A stretch of 22,778 nt of DNA from Candidatus Moraniibacteriota bacterium (GCA_016867255.1 VGKB01000009.1:1-22778), one strand, 5' to 3'; numbered from the stretch's first letter, positions 16,026-22,181 are shown. Notes: generated from the sequence alone by a model not told the origin. Numbers and translations: made by a program.

Positions 16026-16640
16026 ATGGAAGTTCAAGCCAAGCTAAAAAATGCCTTAATAGCTCCCAGAAAAGCCCGGTTAGCCGCCGATTTAATTAGA
16101 AAAAAATCGGTTGGCGAGGCAATGACAATTTTGGGATTTGCCCCTCAAAAGGGAGCGCGAATTTTAAAAGGCGTGCTGGAAAGCGCTTTAGCCAATGCCA
16201 GCCACAATTATAGCTTGGAAAAAAATAATCTCTTCATAACATCCGTTCTGGTTCAAGACGGCCTAGTGCTTAAAAGATATATGCCGCGTGCCCATGGGCA
16301 CGCCAGCCCGATTTTAAAAAAACGCAGTCATATTATTATCACCCTAGGGGAAATTAAACGGTCCACCAAGTTAAAAGAGGGGCGAAAGACCAAAATGAAA
16401 ACTTTTTCCTACGAAGAAGTAAAGAAAGTAATGGAAGAAGCAAAAAAAGCTTCCAAGATGGTCAAAGAAAAAGACAAACAGGAAAAAGCGAAAATGCCTC
16501 TAGTGAAAACAATCCAAGAGAAGAAAATGCCCCAAAAAGGGATTGGTGACCAAACCCGCCAAGATTCAGTTCGCCCCAAATTCACCCGGCTGGGAGACAC
16601 ATTTAAGAAGCTATTTCACCGAACTACGAAAAAAGGATAA
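16026..16640 (+). CDS. rplV: 50S ribosomal protein L22 with long basic tail
   Basis: Residues 1 to ~110 are an L22 core: PRKARLAADLIRKKSVGEAMTIL, LESALANASHNY, then the tunnel loop and KRYMPRAHGHASPILKKRSHIIITL. L22 lines the peptide exit tunnel with an extended loop. The protein is 204 residues, against ~110-120 in most bacteria. The extra ~90 residues (about 111-204) are Lys/Glu-rich and look disordered or helical (KTKMKTFSYEEVKKVMEEAKKA), and could project from the ribosome surface near the tunnel. No stop or frameshift separates core from tail. It follows rpsS by 42 nt. Confidence 0.96.
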   Translation: MEVQAKLKNALIAPRKARLAADLIRKKSVGEAMTILGFAPQKGARILKGVLESALANASHNYSLEKNNLFITSVLVQDGLVLKRYMPRAHGHASPILKKRSHIIITLGEIKRSTKLKEGRKTKMKTFSYEEVKKVMEEAKKASKMVKEKDKQEKAKMPLVKTIQEKKMPQKGIGDQTRQDSVRPKFTRLGDTFKKLFHRTTKKG

Positions 16641-16651
16641 GATTAAATTAT

Positions 16652-16686
16652 AAATTTCAAAAAATTAGTGCTTAGAATTTAGAATT
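16652..16686 (+). repeat. AT-rich intergenic repeat upstream of rpsC
   Basis: The spacer 16641-16725 contains AAATTTCAA (16652-16660) and the words TTAGTGCTTA (16665-16674) and TTAGAATTTA (16673-16682 region). All three words recur in the next spacer upstream of rplP (17386-17459), and AGTGCTTA recurs before dnaA. No promoter or terminator is apparent in this spacer. Confidence 0.55.
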
Positions 16687-16725
16687 ATTTGAAACTTAGA
16701 ATTTATTATTTTCAATTCATATCGT

Positions 16726-17385
16726 ATGGGTCAAAAAGTTAATCCAGTCGGATTTCGGATAAACATCAATAAGCCTTGGAAATCTCGCTGGTTTTCGGCT
16801 AAGGAGTACCAACAACGCCTAAAAGAAGATCTGGAGATCCGAGAAGGAATTAAAAAACAGCTAAAAGGAGCTGGCATTCGCGACGTGGAAATTGAAAGAT
16901 CCCCCAATGCTATCCGGATCATAATTTATACCAGTAAACCGGGAGTAATTATCGGGCGCTCGGGCGCTGGAGCTAATTTGCTCCGTGAAAAGATCCAACA
17001 GAAGATCAGAAGAGGCGCCGGATTTAAGACAGTCGTGGATTTAGACGTAAGGGAAGTCCGTCATTTTGAAGAAAGCGCCACTCTGGTAGCCCAAAATATT
17101 GCCGAACAGCTAGAAAAGAGAATTTCTTTCCGTCGAGCGCTTAAAGCCACCCTTGATCAGGTAATGAAAAACCAGGAGGTTAAAGGAGTAAAATTGATGA
17201 TCAGCGGCCGCCTAAACGGCGCCGAGATGTCAAGGCGGGAATGGCTAGCCCGGGGAGGCATCCCCCTCCACACTTTGCGCGCTGACATTGATTTCGGCAA
17301 AGCCACCGCTTACACCACTCACGGAACAATCGGAGTGAAGGTGTGGATCTATAAGGGAGAAGCCGAACAGGAGCAAAGTTCATAA
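16726..17385 (+). CDS. rpsC: 30S ribosomal protein S3
   Basis: A 219-residue protein of the 30S head that lines the mRNA entry channel. It begins MGQKVNPVGFRININKPWKSRWF. The type II KH domain has KPGVIIGRSGAG (71-82), and the C-terminal domain has RVEIE-like strands, SGRLNGAEMSRREWLARGGIPLHTLRADIDFG and TTHGTIGVKVWIYKGE. The Arg/Lys residues linked to mRNA helicase activity lie in the RRALKATLDQVMKN neighbourhood. Length is ordinary for S3. It lies 85 nt after rplV and 74 nt before rplP; the spacers on both sides share repeat words. Confidence 0.98.
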   Translation: MGQKVNPVGFRININKPWKSRWFSAKEYQQRLKEDLEIREGIKKQLKGAGIRDVEIERSPNAIRIIIYTSKPGVIIGRSGAGANLLREKIQQKIRRGAGFKTVVDLDVREVRHFEESATLVAQNIAEQLEKRISFRRALKATLDQVMKNQEVKGVKLMISGRLNGAEMSRREWLARGGIPLHTLRADIDFGKATAYTTHGTIGVKVWIYKGEAEQEQSS

Positions 17386-17450
17386 AATTCTAAATTTCAA
17401 GCACCAAGAATGCATTTTTTATAATTTAAAATATTAGAATTTAGTGCTTA
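17385..17450 (+). repeat. Intergenic inverted repeat and repeat words upstream of rplP
   Basis: AAATTCTAA (17385-17393) and TTAGAATTT (17434-17442) form a perfect 9-bp inverted repeat with a 40-nt loop. AAGCAC (17400-17404 region) can also pair with GTGCTT (17444-17449), and these alternatives are mutually competitive. The octamer AGTGCTTA (17443-17450) ends 9 nt before the rplP ATG. Confidence 0.5.
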
Positions 17451-17459
17451 AAAATAATT

Positions 17460-17867
17460 ATGTTATTACCGAAGAAAATCAAACATCGCAAGCAGCACAC
17501 CCCAACCCTTCGCAGAATTACCAAACGAGGAGACAAACTACGTTTTGGCAGATACGGCCTAAAGGTTATGGAATCTTCCTGGATATCTTCAAGGCAATTA
17601 GAAGCCGGGAGAAGAGCAATGACCCGCTTTGTCCAAAGAGAAGGAAAAATTTGGATTAGAGTTTTCCCCGACCGGCCGGTTACTAAAAAAGGGACAGAAG
17701 TGCCTATGGGAAAAGGGAAGGGAGACGTTGACCATTTTATAGCAGTAGCTCACGCCGGCCGGATTATTTTTGAAATTGACGGAGTCAGTGAAGCAACCGC
17801 CCGAGAAGCCCTGCGTCTGGCTGGCAACAAGCTCTCTCCCAAGACTAGGTTCATAATCCGTCAATAA
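17460..17867 (+). CDS. rplP: 50S ribosomal protein L16
   Basis: A 135-residue protein that organises A-site tRNA binding on the 50S subunit. It begins MLLPKKIKHRKQ, followed by RRITKRGDKLRFGRYGLKVMESSWISSRQLEAGRRAMTR, WIRVFPDRPVTKKG, MGKGKGDVDHFIAV and AREALRLAGNKL. The family position equivalent to E. coli Arg81, in the loop nearest the peptidyl-transferase centre, is Pro82 here (EVPMGKGKG). The overlapping +1-frame ORF from 17444 is a shadow. There is no Shine-Dalgarno site; the upstream gap contains the AGTGCTTA repeat word. Confidence 0.97.
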   Translation: MLLPKKIKHRKQHTPTLRRITKRGDKLRFGRYGLKVMESSWISSRQLEAGRRAMTRFVQREGKIWIRVFPDRPVTKKGTEVPMGKGKGDVDHFIAVAHAGRIIFEIDGVSEATAREALRLAGNKLSPKTRFIIRQ

Positions 17868-17915
17868 TTTAACATTGAGCATCAATTTGACGCCATTTTA
17901 ACGCACTAAAATCAT

Positions 17916-18107
17916 ATGTCCATCAAGATAAAAGAACTTCGTCAAAAATCCAAAAAGGAATTATATGTACTACTAAAAGACGAAAGAGAACAATTGCGCA
18001 AATTGCGTTTTGAAAACTCGGAGGGTAAAATGCGCCGCAATCATCTGTTTGCCCAAAGACGCAAGACAATCGCAAAAATACTGACAATTTTGAAACATGA
18101 AGCTTGA
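17916..18107 (+). CDS. rpmC: 50S ribosomal protein L29
   Basis: A 63-residue helical hairpin protein at the exit-tunnel rim next to L23. Visible are KELRQKSKKELYVLLKDEREQLRKLRFE and the closing RRTIAK-type segment QRRKTIAKILTILKHEA. Length is normal. The usual next genes, rpsQ and rplN, are missing: trigger factor starts inside the last codons of rpmC (overlap 18097-18107). That suggests translational coupling between L29 and the chaperone that docks beside it. Confidence 0.95.
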   Translation: MSIKIKELRQKSKKELYVLLKDEREQLRKLRFENSEGKMRRNHLFAQRRKTIAKILTILKHEA

Positions 18108-19500
18108 AAATTCTATGCGCATAGCAAAACATCTTTCCCCCTGTGAACTGGTGGTAGAAAAAATCTTTTCCGTTGATGAAATTAGGTCAATTGAAGAACA
18201 ACTGCTTAAGCAAAAAGGCAAAGAATTGACTGTTCCTGGTTTTCGTAAAGGGTTTGCCCCTTTGGAAAAAATCAGAGAAATTGTCCCGAAAAACACTGAT
18301 TGGGAAGAAAATTTCAGTATGGCTTTACAAAAAAAGTTTTTGGCGGACTGGGAAGACTCTTTCGGGAAGGACCAAGGCAGCATCGTTAAGATTATATCAA
18401 TAGATACCGTAAAGCAGAATCCGCTAATCCTTTCGATTAAGTGCGAATACCTACCGGTATTTGAGTTAAAATCCAATAATTTTAATTATAAAAAGCTAAA
18501 AATTGAAAAAGGGGCCGACCCAAAAAACATAAAAGTCGCGGATCAAGAAGTTGAAGCGGCCCTGAAGGAAATCCAAAAAAGAAGAGCAGTCCTTAAGCCA
18601 ACCTCATCACCTTTAGGAAAGAACATTCACGCCTTTATAAAGGTAACTCACGATAAACTTACGGGGAAAGACTTGTTCCAATGGGGGAAAGAACAGTTCG
18701 GAGTAGAATTTGACAATAAGACAAAAGGATTGGGAGAAGGCGCGGAGAAAAAAATCAGAATCTCTCTAAAAAAAGGGGTTGAGAGAATGAAAAATATCCT
18801 TAAGGAAGAAAAAATTGCCCCTGAGGAAGAAATTACTCTTTCCGTCAAGATAGAAAAAACTTTTATTTTTGATGTCCCGGAGTTAAACGATGAATTTGCC
18901 AAATCTTTAGGTAAATTTCAAAACTTAACCGAACTAAAACAAAGTTTAAGGCAAGGGTTACGGCTGGAAAAAATTTACCGGGAAAAAGATTCTAGGAAAG
19001 AAAAACTTATTGATTCGCTTATTAAAGAAATTGATTTGAATATTCCCCCATCACTTGTGGAAAGAAACGCCAAAAAAATTGCCGAAGATTTTGACATTCA
19101 AACCGCTCAAAGGTTTGGTATTCCCCAACAAGAATTCCAGGAAAAGAGAAATAAGGAAGAAAAAGCTAAGCTCGGTAAATTTTTTCTAAAAAAATCTGAG
19201 CGGGAACTAAAACTACAAAAAATTTTAGAAGCCATCGCAATCAGGGAAAAAATTATACCGGAGGAAGCTGAGGTGGATAAAGAAATCCAGAAAATCCTCA
19301 CTGCTTTTGCTTCTCCCCGTGACGCTAGAAAAGCTCTCGGCGATCCCAAAAACCTTAAAGAAAGGATAACTCTGGCTCTCTGTTTGGAAAAAACTATGGA
19401 ATTTCTGGCAAGGGAGAATCAGCTGAGTAATGACTTGGATAGTGAAATTAAGAAGCTAACTCCTTGCTTTTATTCCCAAACTAAGCTAGACTCCAATTAA
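18097..19500 (+). CDS. tig: Trigger factor (ribosome-associated chaperone), divergent PPIase region
   Basis: 467 residues. The ribosome-binding domain has VPGFRKGFAPLEKI (46-59), the loop that docks on L23 at the tunnel exit. The C-terminal substrate-cradling domain is recognisable from PELNDEFAKSLGKFQNLTELKQSLRQGL, IDLNIPPSLVERNAKKI and a long helical arm. The middle (about 150-265), where FKBP-type prolyl isomerase should lie, is divergent: a strand set NIHAFIKVTHDKLTGKDLFQW and GLGEGAEKKIRISLKKG remains but the usual FKBP aromatic pocket is not apparent. ATG 18097 overlaps rpmC by 11 nt; an alternative in-frame ATG is at 18115. clpP follows after 27 nt, matching the tig-clpP order common in bacteria. 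clpX is not seen. Confidence 0.88.
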   Translation: MKLENSMRIAKHLSPCELVVEKIFSVDEIRSIEEQLLKQKGKELTVPGFRKGFAPLEKIREIVPKNTDWEENFSMALQKKFLADWEDSFGKDQGSIVKIISIDTVKQNPLILSIKCEYLPVFELKSNNFNYKKLKIEKGADPKNIKVADQEVEAALKEIQKRRAVLKPTSSPLGKNIHAFIKVTHDKLTGKDLFQWGKEQFGVEFDNKTKGLGEGAEKKIRISLKKGVERMKNILKEEKIAPEEEITLSVKIEKTFIFDVPELNDEFAKSLGKFQNLTELKQSLRQGLRLEKIYREKDSRKEKLIDSLIKEIDLNIPPSLVERNAKKIAEDFDIQTAQRFGIPQQEFQEKRNKEEKAKLGKFFLKKSERELKLQKILEAIAIREKIIPEEAEVDKEIQKILTAFASPRDARKALGDPKNLKERITLALCLEKTMEFLARENQLSNDLDSEIKKLTPCFYSQTKLDSN

Positions 19501-19527
19501 TAAGACGAACATAAAAAAACACTCATT

Positions 19528-20103
19528 ATGTACCTTATCCCAACTGTTATTGAAAAATCATCTTACGGAGAACGCGCTTACGACATATATTCCCGGCTTT
19601 TGAAAGACCGAATAATCTTTTTGGGTGGGCCAATTTCGGACGCGGCGGCTAACACCATAATTGCCCAGCTTCTTTTTCTTGACAACCAGGACAATGACGG
19701 TGAGATTCGCCTTTACATCAATTCTCCCGGGGGAGCAGTAAGCGCCGGATTAGCCATCTACGATACTATTCAGTACGTAAAAAGTGAAGTCTCCACCATC
19801 TGCATCGGAATGGCTGCCAGCATGGGCGCGGTATTACTTTCTGCCGGGAAGAAGGGCAAACGGCTAGTCCTGCCAAACTCCGAAATTATGCTGCACCAAG
19901 TAATGGGCGGGGCTGAAGGCCAGGCGGCTGACATTGAAATATCTGCCAGACATATCCTTAAAATCAAGGAACGCATCAACAAGATATTAGTAAAACATAC
20001 GGGGCAATCGCTGAAAAGAATTGAGAAAGACACCGATCGAGATTTTTATATGTCCGCCGAAGAAGCCAAGAAATATGGGATAGTGGATAAGATTATCGCC
20101 TAA
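19528..20103 (+). CDS. clpP: ATP-dependent Clp protease proteolytic subunit ClpP
   Basis: A 191-residue serine protease subunit forming a tetradecameric chamber fed by Clp ATPases. The catalytic triad is complete: Ser98 in GMAASMGA, His123 in MLHQ and Asp172 in the IEKDTDRD context. Also visible are the oxyanion-hole INSPGG and the hydrophobic N-terminal region (LIPTVIEKSSYGERAYDIYSRLLKDRIIFLG). Length and start are typical. The gene lies directly after tig, the common bacterial order, but no clpX or clpA follows; instead there is a small basic membrane protein 37 nt later. No Shine-Dalgarno site precedes the ATG. Confidence 0.98.
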   Translation: MYLIPTVIEKSSYGERAYDIYSRLLKDRIIFLGGPISDAAANTIIAQLLFLDNQDNDGEIRLYINSPGGAVSAGLAIYDTIQYVKSEVSTICIGMAASMGAVLLSAGKKGKRLVLPNSEIMLHQVMGGAEGQAADIEISARHILKIKERINKILVKHTGQSLKRIEKDTDRDFYMSAEEAKKYGIVDKIIA

Positions 20104-20140
20104 GGCCAAACGCCAACCACATTAAAATAACTACCTTTCC

Positions 20141-20554
20141 GTGTCACGTAAAAATCGCCATCAAAAAAAACGCTGGAGCCGAAGGATAAGAAAATTGGCT
20201 AAAGCCGGAAAAATACCCTTCCCGAAAATGAAAATTACCGAGAAAAAACCAATAATTTCTCTCGGAGAAAAAGAGACTGATTTTGACAAGAAAAAAAAGG
20301 AGCGATTTCTCGGCTTTTTAAACGAGAAAACAAGAAAAGAAGAGTTGTCCAAGCCGATTATTTCTGAAAAAGATATCGTCCGCCGCCAAAAAACCAAAGA
20401 AATTAAAAGCCATCTGAAGATGGTAATTCTTACTTGTTGCCTGTGTCTTGTTATTTTGGGAGGATTGTACTATTTTGAGAAAAGCAACAATTGGCTGGAG
20501 CGGCTTAACAGCCAGCTTGAAAAGGCCATTAAAGAATGGGATTGGAAATTATAA
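20141..20554 (+). CDS. Hypothetical small basic membrane protein
   Basis: 137 residues, family not recognised. A very basic N-terminus (MSRKNRHQKKRWSRRIRKLAK) and a charged stretch to about residue 90 precede one transmembrane helix (93-112; MVILTCCLCLVILGGLYYF with two adjacent Cys). A 25-residue tail (NNWLERLNSQLEKAIKEW) looks like a short amphipathic helix. Positive-inside rules place the long N-terminus in the cytoplasm. It begins with GTG and has no Shine-Dalgarno site; the next in-frame ATG (near 20228) is an alternative. Codon use resembles the neighbours. It overlaps no other feature and lies between clpP and the rpsU promoter. A DivIC/FtsL-like role is imaginable but unsupported. Confidence 0.6.
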   Translation: MSRKNRHQKKRWSRRIRKLAKAGKIPFPKMKITEKKPIISLGEKETDFDKKKKERFLGFLNEKTRKEELSKPIISEKDIVRRQKTKEIKSHLKMVILTCCLCLVILGGLYYFEKSNNWLERLNSQLEKAIKEWDWKL

Positions 20555-20593
20555 AAGTTGAGTTTTGTAACCAGCTAAAAGTGTATTTCAAAG

Positions 20594-20622
20594 TTGCCCT
20601 TATTTTTTTTTGGTGCTAAAAG
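20594..20622 (+). promoter_or_regulatory. Putative extended -10 promoter for rpsU
   Basis: TTGCCC (20594-20599), a 17-nt T-rich spacer, and TGC then TAAAAG (20617-20622). The predicted start near 20629 leaves a ~31-nt leader that carries the ribosome binding site. The -10 hexamer is weak, so the extended TGn motif would matter. The gap 20555-20659 shows no clear terminator before it. Confidence 0.4.
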
Positions 20623-20643
20623 TTACCATTATTAATCATTTAG

Positions 20644-20653
20644 AAAGGAAGGT
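20644..20653 (+). promoter_or_regulatory. Shine-Dalgarno site of rpsU
   Basis: AAAGGAAGGT ends 6 nt before the rpsU ATG. It contains AAGGA and, with one bulged A, matches the full AAGGAGGT complement of 16S rRNA. It is the best-placed Shine-Dalgarno among the 24 gene starts here; the only other one, GGAG before the S41 protease, lies in overlapping coding sequence. Confidence 0.75.
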
Positions 20654-20659
20654 CTATTT

Positions 20660-20920
20660 ATGGTAGAGGTTAGAAAAAAAGAGAACGAAAATGCAGAAAG
20701 TTTACTTCGGCGTTTCAGCCGCCACTGGCAAGCCAGCGGCATCGGCGTGCGATCACGGAAAAACAGGTTTTTCGTTAAAGACTATACCAAACGAGAAAAA
20801 CGTCTGCGGGCATTGTACCGCGAGAAGAAGCGCAAAGAATACGAAAAATTAGCTAAACTGGGAAAACTGGAAGAGGAACACTTCCGTAAAGGGAAGATTT
20901 ATCAACGCCGTTCACTTTAG
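20660..20920 (+). CDS. rpsU: 30S ribosomal protein S21
   Basis: An 86-residue basic protein: MVEVRKKENENAESLLRRFSRHWQASGI, KNRFFVKDYTKREKRLRALYREKKRKEYEKLAKLG. The N-terminal core matches bS21, which binds the 30S platform beside the 3' end of 16S rRNA carrying the anti-Shine-Dalgarno. The C-terminal helix is somewhat longer than in E. coli (71 residues). Unlike nearly all other genes here it has a strong Shine-Dalgarno and its own likely promoter, which fits separate translational control. ybeY starts 30 nt downstream. Confidence 0.93.
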   Translation: MVEVRKKENENAESLLRRFSRHWQASGIGVRSRKNRFFVKDYTKREKRLRALYREKKRKEYEKLAKLGKLEEEHFRKGKIYQRRSL

Positions 20921-20950
20921 CCAGGGGTATAGGTTTTTAGCAAGAATTCT

Positions 20951-21457
20951 ATGCTGCAAATATTTTGGGAAACAAAAGAAAGATTAGCAGTTAAAGAAAT
21001 AATAGTCCGACGACTAAAGGAGATTGAGAAACAGATATTCCACGACTTACGACTTGCCTGCCTCGCCAGCTCGCCTTGCCAAAGCTTTCGGCGAAGCACA
21101 GGCAGGCAGGCGACTTACGACTGTGCCAAAATTATTTTTACCGACTCTGCTAAAATAAAACTTTTAAATAAATCCTACCGCAAAATTGACAAAGCTACTG
21201 ATGTATTGAGTTTTGCCGAACTTGATACGCAAGATAAACTTCTTAAGGAAGATAAGACCTTGGGAGAAATCTACATCAATTACGATTGGATAAAGAATCA
21301 CGGAACACGCAACATTAAACAAGGCACATTAGAGAAAATAACTCGATTATTTATTCATGGTTATTTGCATCTTCTCGGCTACAACCACGAAAAAGATCAG
21401 GGTGAGATGGAAAAACTAGAGAATAGACTGCGCAAATTACATTTTATTGGAATATAA
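20951..21457 (+). CDS. ybeY: Endoribonuclease YbeY with repeat-derived insertion
   Basis: A 168-residue metal-dependent RNase linked to 16S rRNA 3'-end maturation and ribosome quality control. Conserved segments: IIFTDSAKIKLLNKSYRKIDKATDVLSF (61-88), LGEIYIN (104-110) and the zinc site H136xxxH140xxxxxH146 (HGYLHLLGYNH). The family is usually ~140-155 residues. Residues ~34-57 (LACLASSPCQSFRRSTGRQ) are encoded by a GC-rich palindromic repeat (21043-21122) lying between the N-terminal helix (VKEIIVRRLKEIEKQI) and the first core strand. The reading frame stays open through it, so the protein is probably intact, with an extra loop far from the catalytic histidines. No Shine-Dalgarno site is present; AGGGGT is 22 nt upstream, too far. 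Confidence 0.88.
   Translation: MLQIFWETKERLAVKEIIVRRLKEIEKQIFHDLRLACLASSPCQSFRRSTGRQATYDCAKIIFTDSAKIKLLNKSYRKIDKATDVLSFAELDTQDKLLKEDKTLGEIYINYDWIKNHGTRNIKQGTLEKITRLFIHGYLHLLGYNHEKDQGEMEKLENRLRKLHFIGI
21043..21122 (+). repeat. GC-rich hairpin repeat with 12-bp flanking direct repeats, inserted in ybeY
   Basis: The 12-mer CGACTTACGACT occurs at 21043-21054 and 21111-21122, bracketing 56 bp of GC-rich DNA unlike its AT-rich surroundings. Inside, GCCTGCCT (21056-21063) is complementary to AGGCAGGC (21100-21107, again at 21104-21111), and an inner stem GCTT (21084-21087) with AAGC (21094-21097) forms a nested hairpin. The pattern resembles REP/MITE-like dispersed palindromes. I have a recollection of similar GCCTGCCT-type units in Parcubacteria genomes, but have not verified it. 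Confidence 0.75.
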
Positions 21458-21504
21458 AATAAAGTCCGATACTCACCCCTTTAATACTTACTTTTTTAGA
21501 CACT

Positions 21505-22029
21505 ATGCCTGACTTCATCGCCTCTCTTACTTCAAAACCCCAAAGCTCACCACTCCGCCCGACAAATCCACTGACCGGGCAAACTACTGATTTTTCCCAA
21601 ATAAAAGGTTCACCGCTTCCCAACCAAGAAAAAACGGAGACAAATACTCACACCTGGGAAGAAGACCCCAATAAGGAAAGAAGAGAAGATCGTGTCAAGC
21701 GGGAAAACCTATTACGCTACTACGAGGCGGAGCTAACCAACGCCCAAAAAGAACTCTCGGTGGTAGATGGTGAACTTAAGGAATTAGAAAACAAGATCCG
21801 CGCCGAAGAAAAAGAGGTTGAACTACTGGCCAGAGAGCAGGAAGAGTTAACTTCCAAAATAAAACGCAACGAAAAAATGCTACACCGCTACCGGTTTGAG
21901 TTGCGCAGCCACAAAGGAGAAGAAATGGATAAAAGAATCGTGCAAAGGCGCTGGCAGGATACCGTCAAGGAGGCAATGGCCAAGCTTAAAAAAATTAAAT
22001 ACGGGGATTGGAAGGCGATTAGGCGTTAG
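21505..22029 (+). CDS. Hypothetical coiled-coil protein
   Basis: 174 residues, family not recognised. Residues 1-60 are Pro/Ser/Thr-rich and likely disordered (LTSKPQSSPLRPTNPLTGQ). Residues ~58-135 form a long charged coiled coil (YYEAELTNAQKELSVVDGEL, KELENKIRAEEKEVELLAREQEELTSKIK). The C-terminus is basic (RRWQDTVKEAMAKLKKIKYGDWKAIRR). There is no signal peptide or membrane helix, so it is presumably cytoplasmic; a structural or nucleic-acid-linked role cannot be told apart. It is the last gene before dnaA and on the same strand. The ATG follows TTTTTTAGACACT and has no Shine-Dalgarno site. Codon use is like its neighbours. Confidence 0.7.
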   Translation: MPDFIASLTSKPQSSPLRPTNPLTGQTTDFSQIKGSPLPNQEKTETNTHTWEEDPNKERREDRVKRENLLRYYEAELTNAQKELSVVDGELKELENKIRAEEKEVELLAREQEELTSKIKRNEKMLHRYRFELRSHKGEEMDKRIVQRRWQDTVKEAMAKLKKIKYGDWKAIRR

Positions 22030-22030
22030 T

Positions 22031-22081
22031 TAGTCTGGAGTTAAGAGGCCGGGGTTTTCAGATAGCAGACTACGGATTTTT
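22031..22081 (+). terminator. Possible weak terminator between the coiled-coil gene and dnaA
   Basis: TAGTCTG (22031-22037) is complementary to CAGACTA (22066-22072), followed by CGGATTTTT. The 28-nt loop is long and the T run is separated from the stem by four bases, so terminator function is doubtful. Confidence 0.3.
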
Positions 22082-22088
22082 CAACATT

Positions 22089-22120
22089 TTTTCCACAGGG
22101 ACGAAAAAAAGTTTTCCACA
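22089..22120 (+). promoter_or_regulatory. Pair of DnaA boxes upstream of dnaA
   Basis: TTTTCCACA occurs at 22089-22097 and again at 22112-22120, same orientation, 23 bp start to start. Both match the relaxed DnaA-box pattern TTWTNCACA with one difference from TTATCCACA. They lie 33-64 nt upstream of the -35 of the dnaA promoter, so they suit dnaA autoregulation or part of a replication origin. The 205-nt gap 22030-22234 holds these, a promoter and two small stem-loops. Confidence 0.65.
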
Positions 22121-22152
22121 ATTATTTCCTGACTGGCTTAATCAAGAGGTTT

Positions 22153-22181
22153 TTGGCTAATTTGACAAAAAAAGATATAAT
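22153..22181 (+). promoter_or_regulatory. Promoter of dnaA
   Basis: TTGGCT (22153-22158), a 17-nt spacer and a perfect TATAAT (22176-22181). The predicted start near 22188 gives a ~47-nt leader. A consensus TTGACA at 22162-22167 is only 8 nt from the -10 and cannot serve as its -35. Confidence 0.65.

Noticed and set aside
493..18107. UGA recoded as glycine, as in Gracilibacteria/SR1
   Set aside because: TGA terminates several genes exactly where families end (ftsE, hrcA, rpmC), often overlapping the next start, so it acts as a normal stop.
22162..22167. Consensus TTGACA as -35 for dnaA
   Set aside because: Only 8 nt separate it from TATAAT at 22176, far too short for a sigma-70 promoter; TTGGCT at 22153-22158 gives 17 nt.
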